NCBI GenBank assembly: GCA_007026445.1
Contig: VDMD01000185.1
Location: 1 to 38,635 of the forward strand
DNA: 38,635 nucleotides
Direction: 5' to 3'
Origin: Schizophyllum amplum
Taxonomy: Eukaryota; Basidiomycota; Agaricomycetes; Agaricales; Schizophyllaceae
The position numbers were made by a program, and so were the translations under genes. The notes under the pieces are model-generated. The model did not search any database. It was not told the origin of the DNA and saw nothing but the letters and a program-made list of their open reading frames with translations. This document shows, in pieces, positions 1 to 9,326 of the stretch (its first letter is position 1; the number at the start of each line of letters is the position of its first letter).

Positions 1-2076
1 CTTCGTCCTTTCCGGGTTGAGGCTGACAGCTCAGACTACGCCACGGGAGCGGTGTTGTCTCAGCTGTCTGACGAGGATTCCAAGTGGCATCCGGTGGCAT
101 TTTATTCCAAGTCTCTGTCCTCTGTGGAACGGAACTACGAGGTCTACGACAAGGAGTTGCTGGCAATCATCCGCTCTCTCGAGGAATGGCGCCATTTCCT
201 CGAGGGCGCCCAGCATCCTGTCGAGATCTGGTCCGACCACAAGAACTTGGAATACTTCCGTGTCGCGCACAAGCTCAACCGCCGTCAGGCGCGTTGGTCG
301 CTCTACCTGTCGAGGTTCGACTACACCCTGCACCACCGTCCGGGCAAGTCCATGGGCAAGCCGGACGCGCTCTCCCGTCGTGCGGATCACGACGACGGGA
401 CCGGCGATAACGACAACGTCATCCTGCTGAAGCCAGAGACCTTCGTGGTGGCGGCTCTCAGCGGTTTGGCAGTCGCCGGTGGTGAAGTCGACATCGTTGA
501 GGACATCAAATCCTCCCTCGCCAAGGATGAGCTTGACGAGCCTGCGATGCGCGCGGCACAGGAGCTGCGGAAGTCAAGCACCCGTTCGGTACGCAGCGCT
601 GAGTGGGACCAGCGCGACGGGCTGCTGTACTTCAGAGGGAAGGTCTATGTTCCCCCAACACATGACCTTCGCCGCCGTATTGTCGAGCAACACCATGATG
701 GCCAAGTCACAGGCCACAAGGGACGGTTCAAGACCTTGGAACTTGTTGCTCGCAACTACTGGTGGCCGCAGATGTCTCGGTACATTGGGCAGTACACGAA
801 GACCTGTGACCTCTGCAACCGCACCAAGACCCGCCGTCATCAGCCGGTCGGAGAGCTGAAGCCGACAGAGACCCCTACCGAGCGCTGGCAAGGTATCTCT
901 GTCGACTTCATTGCGGAGCTCCCCGATGCGCACGGGTACGACGCCATCATGGTTGTTGTCTGTCGGCTGGGAAAGCGTGCTCACTTCATCCCATGCCACA
1001 CAACCATCGATGCTGCAGGCGCCGCCCGCCTCTTCCTCAGAGAGGTGTGGAAGCATCACGGTCTTCCCGAGGACGTCATATCAGACCGCGGACCACAGTT
1101 CGTCGCCGAGTTCACGCGCGAACTGTACCGCCTCCTCGGTATCAAGATCAGCGCCTCCACGTCGTACCACCCACAGACGGATGGTCAGACCGAACGGGTC
1201 AACCAGGAGCTGGAGGGCTACCTCCGTCTGTTCATCAGCGAGCGGCAGGACGACTGGGACGAGCTCATCCCCATGGCCGAGTTCGCCTACAACAATGCGG
1301 TACACTCCTCCACCCAGACCACGCCGTTCCTCCTCGACACCGGACGACACCCACGCATGGGCTTTGAGCCCCGTCGTCCGCGCTCCAACATCGAGGCCGT
1401 TAACGACCTGGTCGACCGCATGAAGGCTGCTGATGAGGAGGCCCGCGCTGCACTCTCCAAGGCCAAGGATGAGTATGCCCGCTACTACAACCAGCGCCGC
1501 GCACCCGTCCCAGTCTTCCAGCCGGGTGACAAGGTCTGGTTGGACAGCTCCGACATTCGCACCAAGGTGTCCAAGAAGCTCAGCCACCTGTGGTGGGGGC
1601 CGTTTGAGGTCGAACGCGCCGTGGGGACGCACGCCTACCGTCTCAAACTTCCTCCATTCATGCGACGCCTTCACAATGTCTTCCCAGTGGTCAAGCTCGA
1701 TCCAGCGCCTCCGGACCCCATCCCAGGCCGCATACCTCCGCCACCGCCCGAGCCTGAGCTCATTGACGATGAACAGGAATGGGAGGTGGAACAGATCGTG
1801 GACAGTCGCTTCTTTGGCCGGGGCAAGAAGTTACAGTACAAGATCTGGTATAAGGGGTATCCGCGACACGAAGCCGCATGGGAGCCAGCGGAATACGCTG
1901 ACAACGCTCTTGACAAGGTCACCGAGTTCTACCGCCGCCATCCCGCCGCCGTTGGCAACCCCCACCCTTCCGTTCGTCGTCTTTCCTCCTCCTCCTTTGC
2001 CACCCTGTTTCATCCCGTCTCATCGGCCGATTCCGCCCAGTCCTGGCGTTCGCAGCGTCGGGGCGCCGCTGCCTAG
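1..2076 (+). CDS. Ty3/Gypsy chromovirus polyprotein, 3' part (RNase H - integrase - chromodomain)
   Basis: The frame is open from base 1, so the protein begins outside the window; about 691 residues are visible. In order they show the retroelement RNase H (FRVEADSS near residue 4, the [12 protein letters not shown] stretch, WSDHKNLEY, ending at the PDALSRR tether), the integrase HHCC zinc-binding region (TCDLC at about 271-275), and the integrase core with a D,D35E triad at Asp302, Asp362 and Glu398 (codons at 904, 1084 and 1192). A chromodomain follows at about nt 1777-1947 ([24 protein letters not shown]). This order defines chromoviruses: RNase H degrades the RNA template, integrase inserts the cDNA, and the chromodomain is thought to direct insertion by reading histone marks. 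No stop or frameshift interrupts the visible part, so the element could be young. Reverse transcriptase, protease and gag lie to the left of the window. Confidence 0.96.
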   Translation, partial: LRPFRVEADSSDYATGAVLSQLSDEDSKWHPVAFYSKSLSSVERNYEVYDKELLAIIRSLEEWRHFLEGAQHPVEIWSDHKNLEYFRVAHKLNRRQARWSLYLSRFDYTLHHRPGKSMGKPDALSRRADHDDGTGDNDNVILLKPETFVVAALSGLAVAGGEVDIVEDIKSSLAKDELDEPAMRAAQELRKSSTRSVRSAEWDQRDGLLYFRGKVYVPPTHDLRRRIVEQHHDGQVTGHKGRFKTLELVARNYWWPQMSRYIGQYTKTCDLCNRTKTRRHQPVGELKPTETPTERWQGISVDFIAELPDAHGYDAIMVVVCRLGKRAHFIPCHTTIDAAGAARLFLREVWKHHGLPEDVISDRGPQFVAEFTRELYRLLGIKISASTSYHPQTDGQTERVNQELEGYLRLFISERQDDWDELIPMAEFAYNNAVHSSTQTTPFLLDTGRHPRMGFEPRRPRSNIEAVNDLVDRMKAADEEARAALSKAKDEYARYYNQRRAPVPVFQPGDKVWLDSSDIRTKVSKKLSHLWWGPFEVERAVGTHAYRLKLPPFMRRLHNVFPVVKLDPAPPDPIPGRIPPPPPEPELIDDEQEWEVEQIVDSRFFGRGKKLQYKIWYKGYPRHEAAWEPAEYADNALDKVTEFYRRHPAAVGNPHPSVRRLSSSSFATLFHPVSSADSAQSWRSQRRGAAA

Positions 2077-2084
2077 AGGGGGGG
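2075..2084 (+). other. Polypurine tract of the Ty3/Gypsy element
   Basis: An AGAGGGGGGG run overlaps the polyprotein stop codon and lies directly before the TGATGTGAGG that should open the 3' LTR. In Ty3/Gypsy elements the RNase-H-resistant purine tract at this position primes plus-strand DNA synthesis. Confidence 0.75.
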
Positions 2085-2333
2085 TGATGTGAGGGGACGT
2101 TATGTGTGACCGTGACTCCGGTCGACCGGGCCCGGCCGACCGGGGTGTGACGTGACGCGTCGAGAGATTTTCGTGATCGCCTGCAGAGGATCCTTAGACT
2201 TGTTTTCTTTGGATCCCTCTGCAGGTGCGTGGCTATCCTTTGTACCAGTACATAGTCTTATTCATTCTTTGGATCCCTCTGCAGATCTGTGACCGTTGCT
2301 GGTGTACGTCACTCCTGAGAGTTGCCCTTACAC
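2085..2333 (+). repeat. 3' LTR of the Ty3/Gypsy element (right end tentative)
   Basis: The LTR opens with TG right after the polypurine tract. The likely end is the CCTTACA at about 2327-2333, which gives a 249-bp LTR ending in CA. The left LTR is not in the window, so neither the end nor the target duplication can be confirmed. Inside are a 26-bp near-palindrome (2118-2143) and repeated GGATCC/CTGCAG blocks, listed separately. Confidence 0.6.
2181..2284 (+). repeat. Direct and inverted repeats inside the LTR
   Basis: The 20-mer TTCTTTGGATCCCTCTGCAG occurs twice, at 2205-2224 and 2265-2284, exactly 60 bp apart. An inverted copy of its core, CTGCAGAGGATCC, sits at 2181-2193, so 2181-2224 could fold into a stem with a short loop. 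In LTRs such structures often lie near the transcript start or polyadenylation region; that role here is inference. Confidence 0.7.
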
Positions 2334-2338
2334 TGGGG

Positions 2339-3411
2339 CACACGGCCGAGATTTTGGCGTGGGGCTCAAACGTGACTCGGGACTTAGAAATTTCACGCGT
2401 CGAGTCGCCCGCTCGCCACCAAAATCACGCATTGTACATGCATCCGGCGTTCTCTGCTCTCGGCAAGGTTACCATTCGGTAGCTATATAGTACAGTGGAC
2501 ATCGTAAGTACCACTGCAGACAAAAATTGGACATGCTGTTGTATGAAAGGTGAACTTGGGTGTGATTGGGTGTGGGTGGCTGCTGCTATGCTGCCGCTGT
2601 TCCCTGACACAGAATTCTTTGTCGGGGACACCCCCCCGTTACTGTCTACAACTTGTCAGTATAGAAAGTGCATACTATAGCAGACTCACCGTAAGTACAG
2701 CAGGCCCGATATCAATGCATTGAGCAACGCGTGAGGGTGCCATCTGGAGAATGAAGAAACGGCATGGAGCAATACATGGTGTGTGTGATGTTGGGGAGGG
2801 ACAAAAGCGAGTACGCGGGCGCGCGCGTTGAGCGCTGAGCGGCGAGGCAGCATGAGGGCTGGATCGTCAAAAGAGCGCGTGTAGGTTCCTTTCCGGGGGT
2901 GGTAAATCTTGGTGCGTCATTGATCTTACTACATAGGCAAGCGGCGCAAGAAGCGTGGGCGCCAGACGTCGCGGAGAAGGAACTGGCGGGCGAAGGTAGT
3001 GATAGCGAGTAACGTATGCGGGCCACGGCGATGCGGCTGCGCTTGCATCCCCACCGCTGTCACTTCAGCATTCTGAGGGGCATATCATTATAAGGAGTCA
3101 CAGAGGCCACGGTTACGCACCTTCACCGCGCTGTCGCGCCCCATCGTCATGCTCGAAAGTTAGGCGGTCGTTGTTGTCTCCGAACACGGGTTGCCCAATT
3201 GCTTTGTGGAGGGTTTTGCGATTAGGGCGCGATTACTGCGACAGTTGAGCCCGGTAGCCCGTCTGATGTCTGTTTTACGTAGATTTCAGGAGAGACAGGG
3301 GCGAGGGTTGGGCGCGAGGGAAGGCTGAACATCACGCATTCGTGTGGGCAAGAGGCGAAATCATCGCAAGTTTCTAAGTCCCGAGTCACAAATTCGTGAC
3401 CCTGCCGTGTG
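2339..3411. mobile_element. Candidate non-autonomous DNA transposon with inverted ends
   Basis: A 19-bp perfect inverted repeat, GTGACTCGGGACTTAGAAA, lies at 2372-2390 and, reversed, at 3371-3389. An outer CACACGGC/GCCGTGTG pair (2339-2346 and 3404-3411) adds a second matching block, with an 11-bp difference in spacing between the two ends. No convincing coding frame lies within, and no clear target-site duplication is visible. It directly abuts the retroelement LTR. It could be a MITE-like element or a decayed hAT-type end; the family is not determined. Confidence 0.5.
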
Positions 3412-3479
3412 ACGGTCGGTGCATCCCAGCCCTTCGCTGACACTCAGCTTGCCTGTGACGTCAGCGAAGGCTGGTGTCG

Positions 3480-5050
3480 AGCCTAATCTTCCGCGTCTAC
3501 CAGCCCGAGGAGGAGGCGTTCTCTTACGGGCGCCAGGGGGAAGGCGTACGTTCCTCCACCATCGACGGCTTCTATCCTCGCCGTAGACGGCCTCTCCATC
3601 CGCCATCGACGGCCTATGCCTCCAACAACATCGACGTCTTCCGCCTCCACCATCGACGGCCTCTGCCTCCGCCTGTGAGAGTGGCAGGCGTTCCTCCACG
3701 TGCGCGAGGGGCATGCGTTCCTCACCACCGCGAGGGGCAGGCGTTGCTCACCAGCGCGAACAGAAGACGTCCCTCCACCATCGACGTCTTCCGCGTCCAC
3801 CAGCACGAGTGGGCGACTTCCGCGTCCGCCAGTCCGAGGGGGAGCCGTTCCTTCACCAGTGGGAGTAGGAGGGGCGGGCGTTCCTCTAACAGCGCGAGCG
3901 GGGAAGCGTTCCTCCATCGGCGCGAGTGGGAGACGTCCCTCCACCAGCGCGAGAGGCAGGCGTCCCTCCACCGGGGAGAGGAGGAGGTGTGCTCTCACCA
4001 GCGCGAGGGAGGCGTTCCTCCACCAGCTTAAGTGGGAGGTGTTCCTCCATCGACGGGAGGGGAAGACGTTGCTCCACCATCGACGGCTTTCTGCCTACAC
4101 CAGCCCGAGGTGGCAGGCGTTTTTCCATCGGCGCAAGGGGGAGGCGACCGCGCAGGGACGGAAGGGGCAGACGTTCCTCCACCGGCCCGAGGGGCAGGCG
4201 TCCGTCCACGGGCGCGAGTGGAAGGCGTGATTCACCATGCATCGACGGGAGGGGGCAGCGGAAGGCGAGGAGACGGGAGGCCTCCACCGGCGCGAGTGGG
4301 AGGTGTGCTTTCACCGACGCAAGTGGGAAACGTTCCCTCGCCAGCGGAAGTGAGAGACGTTCCCTACCTGCGCGAGGAGGCAGGCGTGCCCCCACCAGCG
4401 AGCGCGAGGAGGAGACGTTCCTCCATCAGCGCGAGGGGAGGCCGGCGGGAGGGCGAAGGTATTCCTCGACGGGCGCGAGTGGGAGGGGGTGAGGGGAGGG
4501 GCGAGTGGAAGGAGACGTCCGCGCGAGTGGGAGGCCGTTCCTCCACTGGCGCGAGGGCGGAGCGGCGGCAGGCAACGAGGGCGTGATTGGAAGGCGACTG
4601 CGCAGGGACGAAGAGGGGCCGGTGACGGATGCTGCGAGAGTGAGGCGGAAGGCGGCTGCTCAGGGACGAAGGGAGGGGGAGGGCGAAAAGGAGGGAGGGA
4701 TAGGGAAGGGAAAGGCGAGGACGCGGGGGCGAGGGCGAGGACGAGGGGGGAGGGCGAGGAGGGGTGGACTGACGGGTGAGGGACGAGCGGCAGAGCAGGC
4801 TTCAAGACGAGCGACCACATTCACCTTCACTGACGGTGGCATTTCGCTTTCCCCGACGGTGGCATTTCGCCTTCACTGACGGCGGCATCTCGCCTTCACC
4901 TCCGCGCGTGGGAGGCGTGGAAGGCGTGCGCGGCTGTGCAGGTGGCGGAAACGGAAAACGGGAAGGGAGACAAGTACGGCGGAAGCGAGACAAGTACGGC
5001 GACGGTGGGGGAAGGGGGAGGGCGCGGAGGAGGGGGAGGGAGGATGGGAG
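3480..5050. repeat. Degenerate ~27-bp GC-rich minisatellite (left arm)
   Basis: Imperfect units built on GCGTTCCTCCACCAGCGCGA followed by a G-rich GGGGCAG or similar recur throughout, mixed with ATCGACGGC-type variants. The unit is close to a multiple of three, so several frames stay open on both strands. The translations are low-complexity Arg/Ser/Gly/Pro strings with no start context or splice structure, so I do not call a gene. The right-arm counterpart is at 23400-24465. Confidence 0.8.
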
Positions 5051-5129
5051 TGAGGATACAGGTAAGTTTGCGCTCCGTGTTTGCTTTTTGGACCGCGTCA
5101 CATTCCATGGTATCGCCTCCAAGCACTCC

Positions 5130-5440
5130 TCATTCGTATCCTACTCGTTCCCCTAATCCTCTTCCTACTCGTTTCCCTCCTCGTCCTACTCATTCCCTTC
5201 GTCCAACTCATTCCCTTCGTCCAACTCATTCCTTCATCCTACGCGGTCCCGTTTACTCGGTCCTTCTCAATTTGTTGTTCCCCTCTTCATTCCATCCCCT
5301 CTCACTCCTCAGCCTATCCCCTCCCGCCTTTCATCCCCATCACTACCTCCGCTCCCTTCGACCGCTTGGTTCGCTCCTTCGACCGCTCCCTCCTTCCGCT
5401 CGACCGCTTCCTCGTTCCGCTCGCCCCATATCCAAGCGCG
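5130..5440. repeat. Pyrimidine-rich tract between minisatellite and F-box 3' end
   Basis: The plus strand is dominated by C and T, with short repeats such as TCATTCCCTTCGTCCAAC in tandem (about 5184-5230). The right arm has the corresponding purine-rich strand at about 23030-23260. No gene is visible. Confidence 0.6.
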
Positions 5441-6599
5441 CAATATATTGAACCACACCGTATCTATCCCTCGTCTCACAGCTCGCCAGGATTATTGGCG
5501 TCAGCTTCAGCGCCTCCGCCATAACCCCCTCGACATCAACCCCGGCGCTAGCTGTAGGTTGAGACGTGAGCGAGCTCCGCGGATTTGCTGTCGACTGCGC
5601 GTCACCACGCAAGATACGCGTCCAGCTGGACTGGCGCATGGTAAACCTTCCTTCTATGCCGGAGGCGCAGTGACGTGAGCGCAGGGACGATCGGCTCGTT
5701 GCTCTTAGAGCAGGTCGCGGGTGCGAGATCCGTGTGTATGAGAGGGTGATTGTCGGCCAGTTCCGTGACGGAGAAGTCTGTAAGTGCCTCCAGGCGTTCA
5801 AGGAAACTTTCGAATTGGCGATTGTTACGACCGTGAGAACCGTTAACAAAGACGATCTCAAGAGTGCAGATGGGGGGCTTTGAGCTTTTGATGATGTGCT
5901 CAAGGGGCACGAAGGGATCTCGGGTCTCCCGAAGTATCACGGTTTCTAGAGCGGGAGCGTGCACGTGAGAGAGCAGGTAATGCGCCCCGTACTGCAGATC
6001 TACGCTGCGCAGCGCCGGTAAGATGATGCGCTCTCCCTGCCATCCTCCCTCTTCGTGAGTCGACAATATAAGCCGCTGAAGCGACGCAGCACAACCTTTC
6101 AGCACTGGACAGACAATGATTTCGTTTATGATAACCCAATCATTTGGCTCGCCGTCTTTGATCAACTTAAGCTCGGTGAGGTTGGGAAGGGTTGGAATCG
6201 AAAGATAGCCTTGGAATCTGCAAGGATATTCGAGATGGAGGGACAATGCATCAGTCTTTTGGCCACAAAGTTCGGAGGCTTGTCAGAGGCCCGGAATGTC
6301 TCCGAAAGTCTTGTAGTCTTATGCAACATATCCAGCATTAGGAATAATGACGAGCTTGTGCGAAACTCGCCGCGTTGACCGAAACTCGGCAGGTTGTCGA
6401 AGCTCGACAGGTCCGGCAGGTTTTCGAAGCCTTGGGAGGTTCGCTAGGTTTCCCCGGCCTTCGCACGTACGGTAGACTATTGGGTCCTCAGCAGGTCTGA
6501 TAGGCTTTCAAGGCCTCTGGAGAGGCACCATTGTTCACAGTCCTCATTGATGCAAAATGATAGAATCTGGCATTGACATATACTACATACAGACGTACT

Positions 6600-7337
6600 A
6601 TGAGCGACGATATCAGAGGAGAAGTCTACGTAGGACATCAGGCCTCTCAGGCCTCAGGCTCCAACAAGGTCTGGATCTCGCCTTTCGGCCCGTCGTGTAT
6701 TCGTCGCCTGGATTGCGAGCACGTCAATTCACTTCTCCGTATCTTCTATAGCACGTACCTTGGTCTGCTTCGTTTGACCACCTCTGAATTGCAGTGATTG
6801 CTGCTTAACGAAGTGAAGTAGAGCGACGTTCTGGCGGGAGGGGGGGGGGGGGGGGTTGGATACATTCACGGCCATCAATCAGTCGTTTGAGACGCGCGAG
6901 CCGAGCCTAAAGAAGTACTACGTCAGATTGGCTAGCACGACGGTGGAAGCGACTCACATTGTGGGTCTTTGAGCCGTCAAGTCTTCAGAACACGACGGTA
7001 AGTGCATTCCGAGCTTCAAAGGGCCATATATGCGCGCATATATGAGCTCGCAAACACAACTATAGACGAAGATTCCTTCTGCTCACCAAATCGGACCGTT
7101 GTTGAGGACGTACAGTTCGTCGACCTGCATCGTATGCCAGAAGATGACGGTGAGCGAGCGCCAACGACTGCGAGAGGACTATAGCCAGAGCAACCAAAGA
7201 GACAGAGCACTTCCGCGAGTGAGAGCCGAGCGTCGCCATCGAGGAGACGCGAGTCGCAAGCGGCCTATGAAACTGTCGAGCACTCTGTGCACTGCTCGAG
7301 CTCGACATCGTCGATCCTAGGGCGCCCCGTTGTTTGA
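6600..7337 (+). CDS. Candidate spliced gene carried by the 1,959-bp element
   Basis: Three open pieces read like protein. An ATG at 6600 starts a 65-codon stretch (MSDDIRGEVYVGHQ to TTSELQ, stop at 6795). A second piece at 6859-6969 contains AINQSFETREPSLKKYYVRL. A third starts after a GTAAGT donor at 6998 and a TAG acceptor at 7065, and continues SEHD into DEDSFCSPNRTVVEDVQFVD. A second intron (7150-7188, 39 nt) then joins in phase to a Ser/Arg-rich tail ending at the TGA at 7335. The last two junctions agree in phase. The link across the G16 tract (6797-6859) and over the TGA at 6970 is unresolved, so the gene may be decayed or mis-modelled. I recognise no domain. The acidic stretch followed by a basic SPSRRRES tail could suggest a nuclear protein; that is inference. 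Confidence 0.35.
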
Positions 7338-7460
7338 GATAGTGCTGAAGCCGTCATGCGAGAACTGAACGCAAGTGTTGCCATTGTCGCGACGAGAATG
7401 AGGACATGGGGGGAAGAAGGAAGAAGCAGAAGTCGCCTTTTCCGTTTGTCGCCCTGAAAG

Positions 7461-7919
7461 TCAATGGCGCGGAGTGACGTCAGCGTTCTTCTTCTTCGAT
7501 GGTTCCGAAATAGGCACCGAAGTACAAGACCGCTTTGCCCGACGCGCCTTGTTCGCGGCCATGACTTGAGCAACATGAAGATTAGAGGTCACGTATCCCT
7601 GGATTTGCTTCACTAGCGTCGGGCCCCGTCTAGCCGCGACACTACGCACTCATCGATGCCCATGCCACTCGACCAAATTGCTGACACCCCCAGTTGGCGT
7701 CTTTGTCGTCCGGAAAAGGTAATTTTCGCTGTCAAGCGTTTCTTGAGAGCGCGCGGCGAGCTCGTCAAGTTGCAATTGATGGTAGTGGTAGTAAATAATG
7801 TCTAAAGGGGTGAGCCTTATGGTGACTTCAAATGGCAAGGTACGACCTGAGAGAGGAGTAGAACCTCGAGACTGGTCACTGGCGGCAACTGCCAGGTCGT
7901 ACGTATCACCTACTACCAT
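7461..7919 (-). pseudogene. Candidate minus-strand gene in the element, one in-frame TGA
   Basis: A true ATG at 7919 opens a frame (MVVGDTYDLAVAASD, then TIRLTPLDIIYYHYHQLQLDE) that runs 89 codons to a TGA at 7650-7652. The same frame then stays open for another 62 codons (GPTLVKQIQGYVTSNLHVAQ, ending with a basic KRS...SKKKNADVTPRH tail) to 7461. The whole would be about 153 residues with a single internal stop, in a CGATGA context that a C-to-T change could create. I found no in-phase intron that removes the stop. Family unknown; it is convergent with the plus-strand candidate. The lysine-rich tail could be a nuclear localisation signal. Confidence 0.4.
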
Positions 7920-9326
7920 ATAGGATGCTGAGACGACGTTGAAAGGACACCGATAACATCCCCCCGGGTCGCAAGAGTCCTATAATAATTCTACATACGT
8001 GCCAAACTTCGGCAAAGCTACGGAGCCTATCTAAACCATTCCGGGAACCATCCAAGCCCACGAAAACCTTTCGGACAAGCTCGCGAGCTTGTCAAACCTT
8101 TCCGGCAACCTCGCGAGGCTGGTCTAGGTTTCGGGCTACCGTCAGGAGCTTCGTTCAACCTCGTAAGTCGCCGAATGCCTCGGAATTGTGTGGGCAAAAG
8201 ACTGATGTGAGCACAGAGCTCGCGCGCGACAGAGAAATGCGAGCGCCCGAGATACATTTTGCCCAAAGACGCGGAGGTCGACATGGACAAGAGAGGATAG
8301 ATCAGGTGTTTCGCGAACGGGGAACGCGACCTCGTTCCCGCGAAAGGAGATCTGCTCCAACCGCACGGTGTATTTGGACGGTAGGTCAAGCAAGCGCCTC
8401 ATCTGCTCGTCGACATTGACTCTAGGACGCTGGCAGACGCGCAGCAGCAGTCCATTGGCCAGGTCTACATGCATATCCAGAAGCGCCCTCACGTTTTTCC
8501 TTGTGGCCAGCGAGAGATCGATGCAGGTCCAGAAGTTCGCGGTGTCACAAGCGGTTGCGCGCCAGATCGCGCAGACAGCGGCGAGTATCCGTGCGACGAA
8601 CGCCCTCTCGTACGTATGATGGCCGTATACAACGATCGCGAAGACCTCAGAAAGCAGTTCGTTCGGAAGGCGCCTGACGGGCGCAATCGTCGAGCGGATG
8701 ATCTGCAGCTGGCGATCCGCGTCGCGCAAGATGCGAGCTCGCTGATCTCTAGCATCGATGCGCTCGATCTCGCCGGACAGATCTCGAGTGCACTCAAGGA
8801 ACGGAGAGACGTCTTGAGCTGTAGGGAACGGCCCGTTTCGGAGGCGGTCCATGCTGGTGAGCGAGGAGGCGCGCTCGAGCAGAGCGCTTACGCGTGCGAG
8901 ACGCAGCACTGTTTTTACGTTGAGAGAATCCTTGTTGACAGTCAGATACTCAGATGCACGTACGTTCATCTCCAGCCAGAGTCTCCATGGCTTTTGGCAG
9001 CCCTCGACGGAAGACGGAAGAACTAGGCGGAGGCGAGGACCATCGCACCGTGCACGAGACACAGCCGTCACGAGATCCGGCATATGACGAAACGACGCAC
9101 AATACCTGAGCAAATTGACAGTCGACCATGAACTTAGACAGCGAGCCACGGGACAGAGGAGGCAATCGTATATTGACGAGTCTAGTACAGGTATCGGGTG
9201 CATATATCATGGCAAAGCAAGGACGACAACATAGCAGACACGAGAAGAAAAGCTCATAGGTGAGTAGGTCCTCGACGACGCGCAGCGCCCGCGAGAAAGC
9301 ATACCCACTCGGTATACACACACACT

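Larger units (their letters stand above)
6249..8207. mobile_element. 1,959-bp DNA transposon inserted in the F-box gene
   Basis: The exact borders follow from comparison with the uninterrupted copy at about 22204-22225. The ends are CATCAGTCTTTTGGCCACA (6249-6267) and, reversed, CATCAGTCTTTTGCCCACA (8207-8189): a 19-bp terminal inverted repeat with one mismatch. The dinucleotide TG is present once in the intact gene and on both sides here (6247-6248 and 8208-8209), so the target duplication is 2 bp. Subterminal regions hold dispersed short repeats related to GGCAGGTTTTCGAAG (left, about 6370-6460) and its complement (right, about 8040-8160), as in CACTA-like and hAT elements. No DDE transposase or other recombinase was recognised. 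Two candidate cargo genes lie inside. A run of 16 G's sits at 6840-6855. Confidence 0.85.
5602..8988 (-). pseudogene. F-box protein gene, left copy, disrupted by a transposon
   Basis: The paralogue of the intact gene at 21445-22851. Exon 1 (8988-8964) is METLAGDE plus one base; an intron (8909-8963) has a GTACGT donor, CTCAAC branch and CAG acceptor; exon 2 starts at 8908. The F-box is visible as APVRRLPNELLSEVF. Coding runs to RALCS at about 8210, is broken by the element at 6249-8207, and resumes at 6248 with SLHLEYPCRF, staying open to the TGA at 5602. The two halves together match the intact copy end to end with scattered substitutions and a 4-residue indel (DADR) before the F-box. Since both halves remain open, the insertion is probably recent. 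F-box proteins are substrate adaptors for SCF ubiquitin ligases. A truncated N-terminal product could still be made, ending within the element. It lies only 339 bp downstream of the kinesin stop, in the same orientation. Confidence 0.85.
3480..9285 (-). repeat. Left arm of an inverted segmental duplication
   Basis: Read on the minus strand, this stretch aligns in order with plus-strand 21150-24465: promoter, F-box gene, 3' flank, CT/GA-rich tract, and a degenerate ~27-bp minisatellite. In the minisatellite a block of about 150 bp is nearly identical in both arms (around 3745-3900 left, 23940-24085 right). The left arm is longer because of the 1,959-bp insertion at 6249-8207. Outer limits are approximate because the minisatellite matches itself. 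The upper limit falls just past the end of the kinesin gene. Confidence 0.85.

Noticed and set aside
6247..8209. Interpreting the insertion as an intron of the left F-box gene
   Set aside because: It starts and ends without GT-AG at the borders, has inverted ends and a TG duplication, and the twin gene lacks it.
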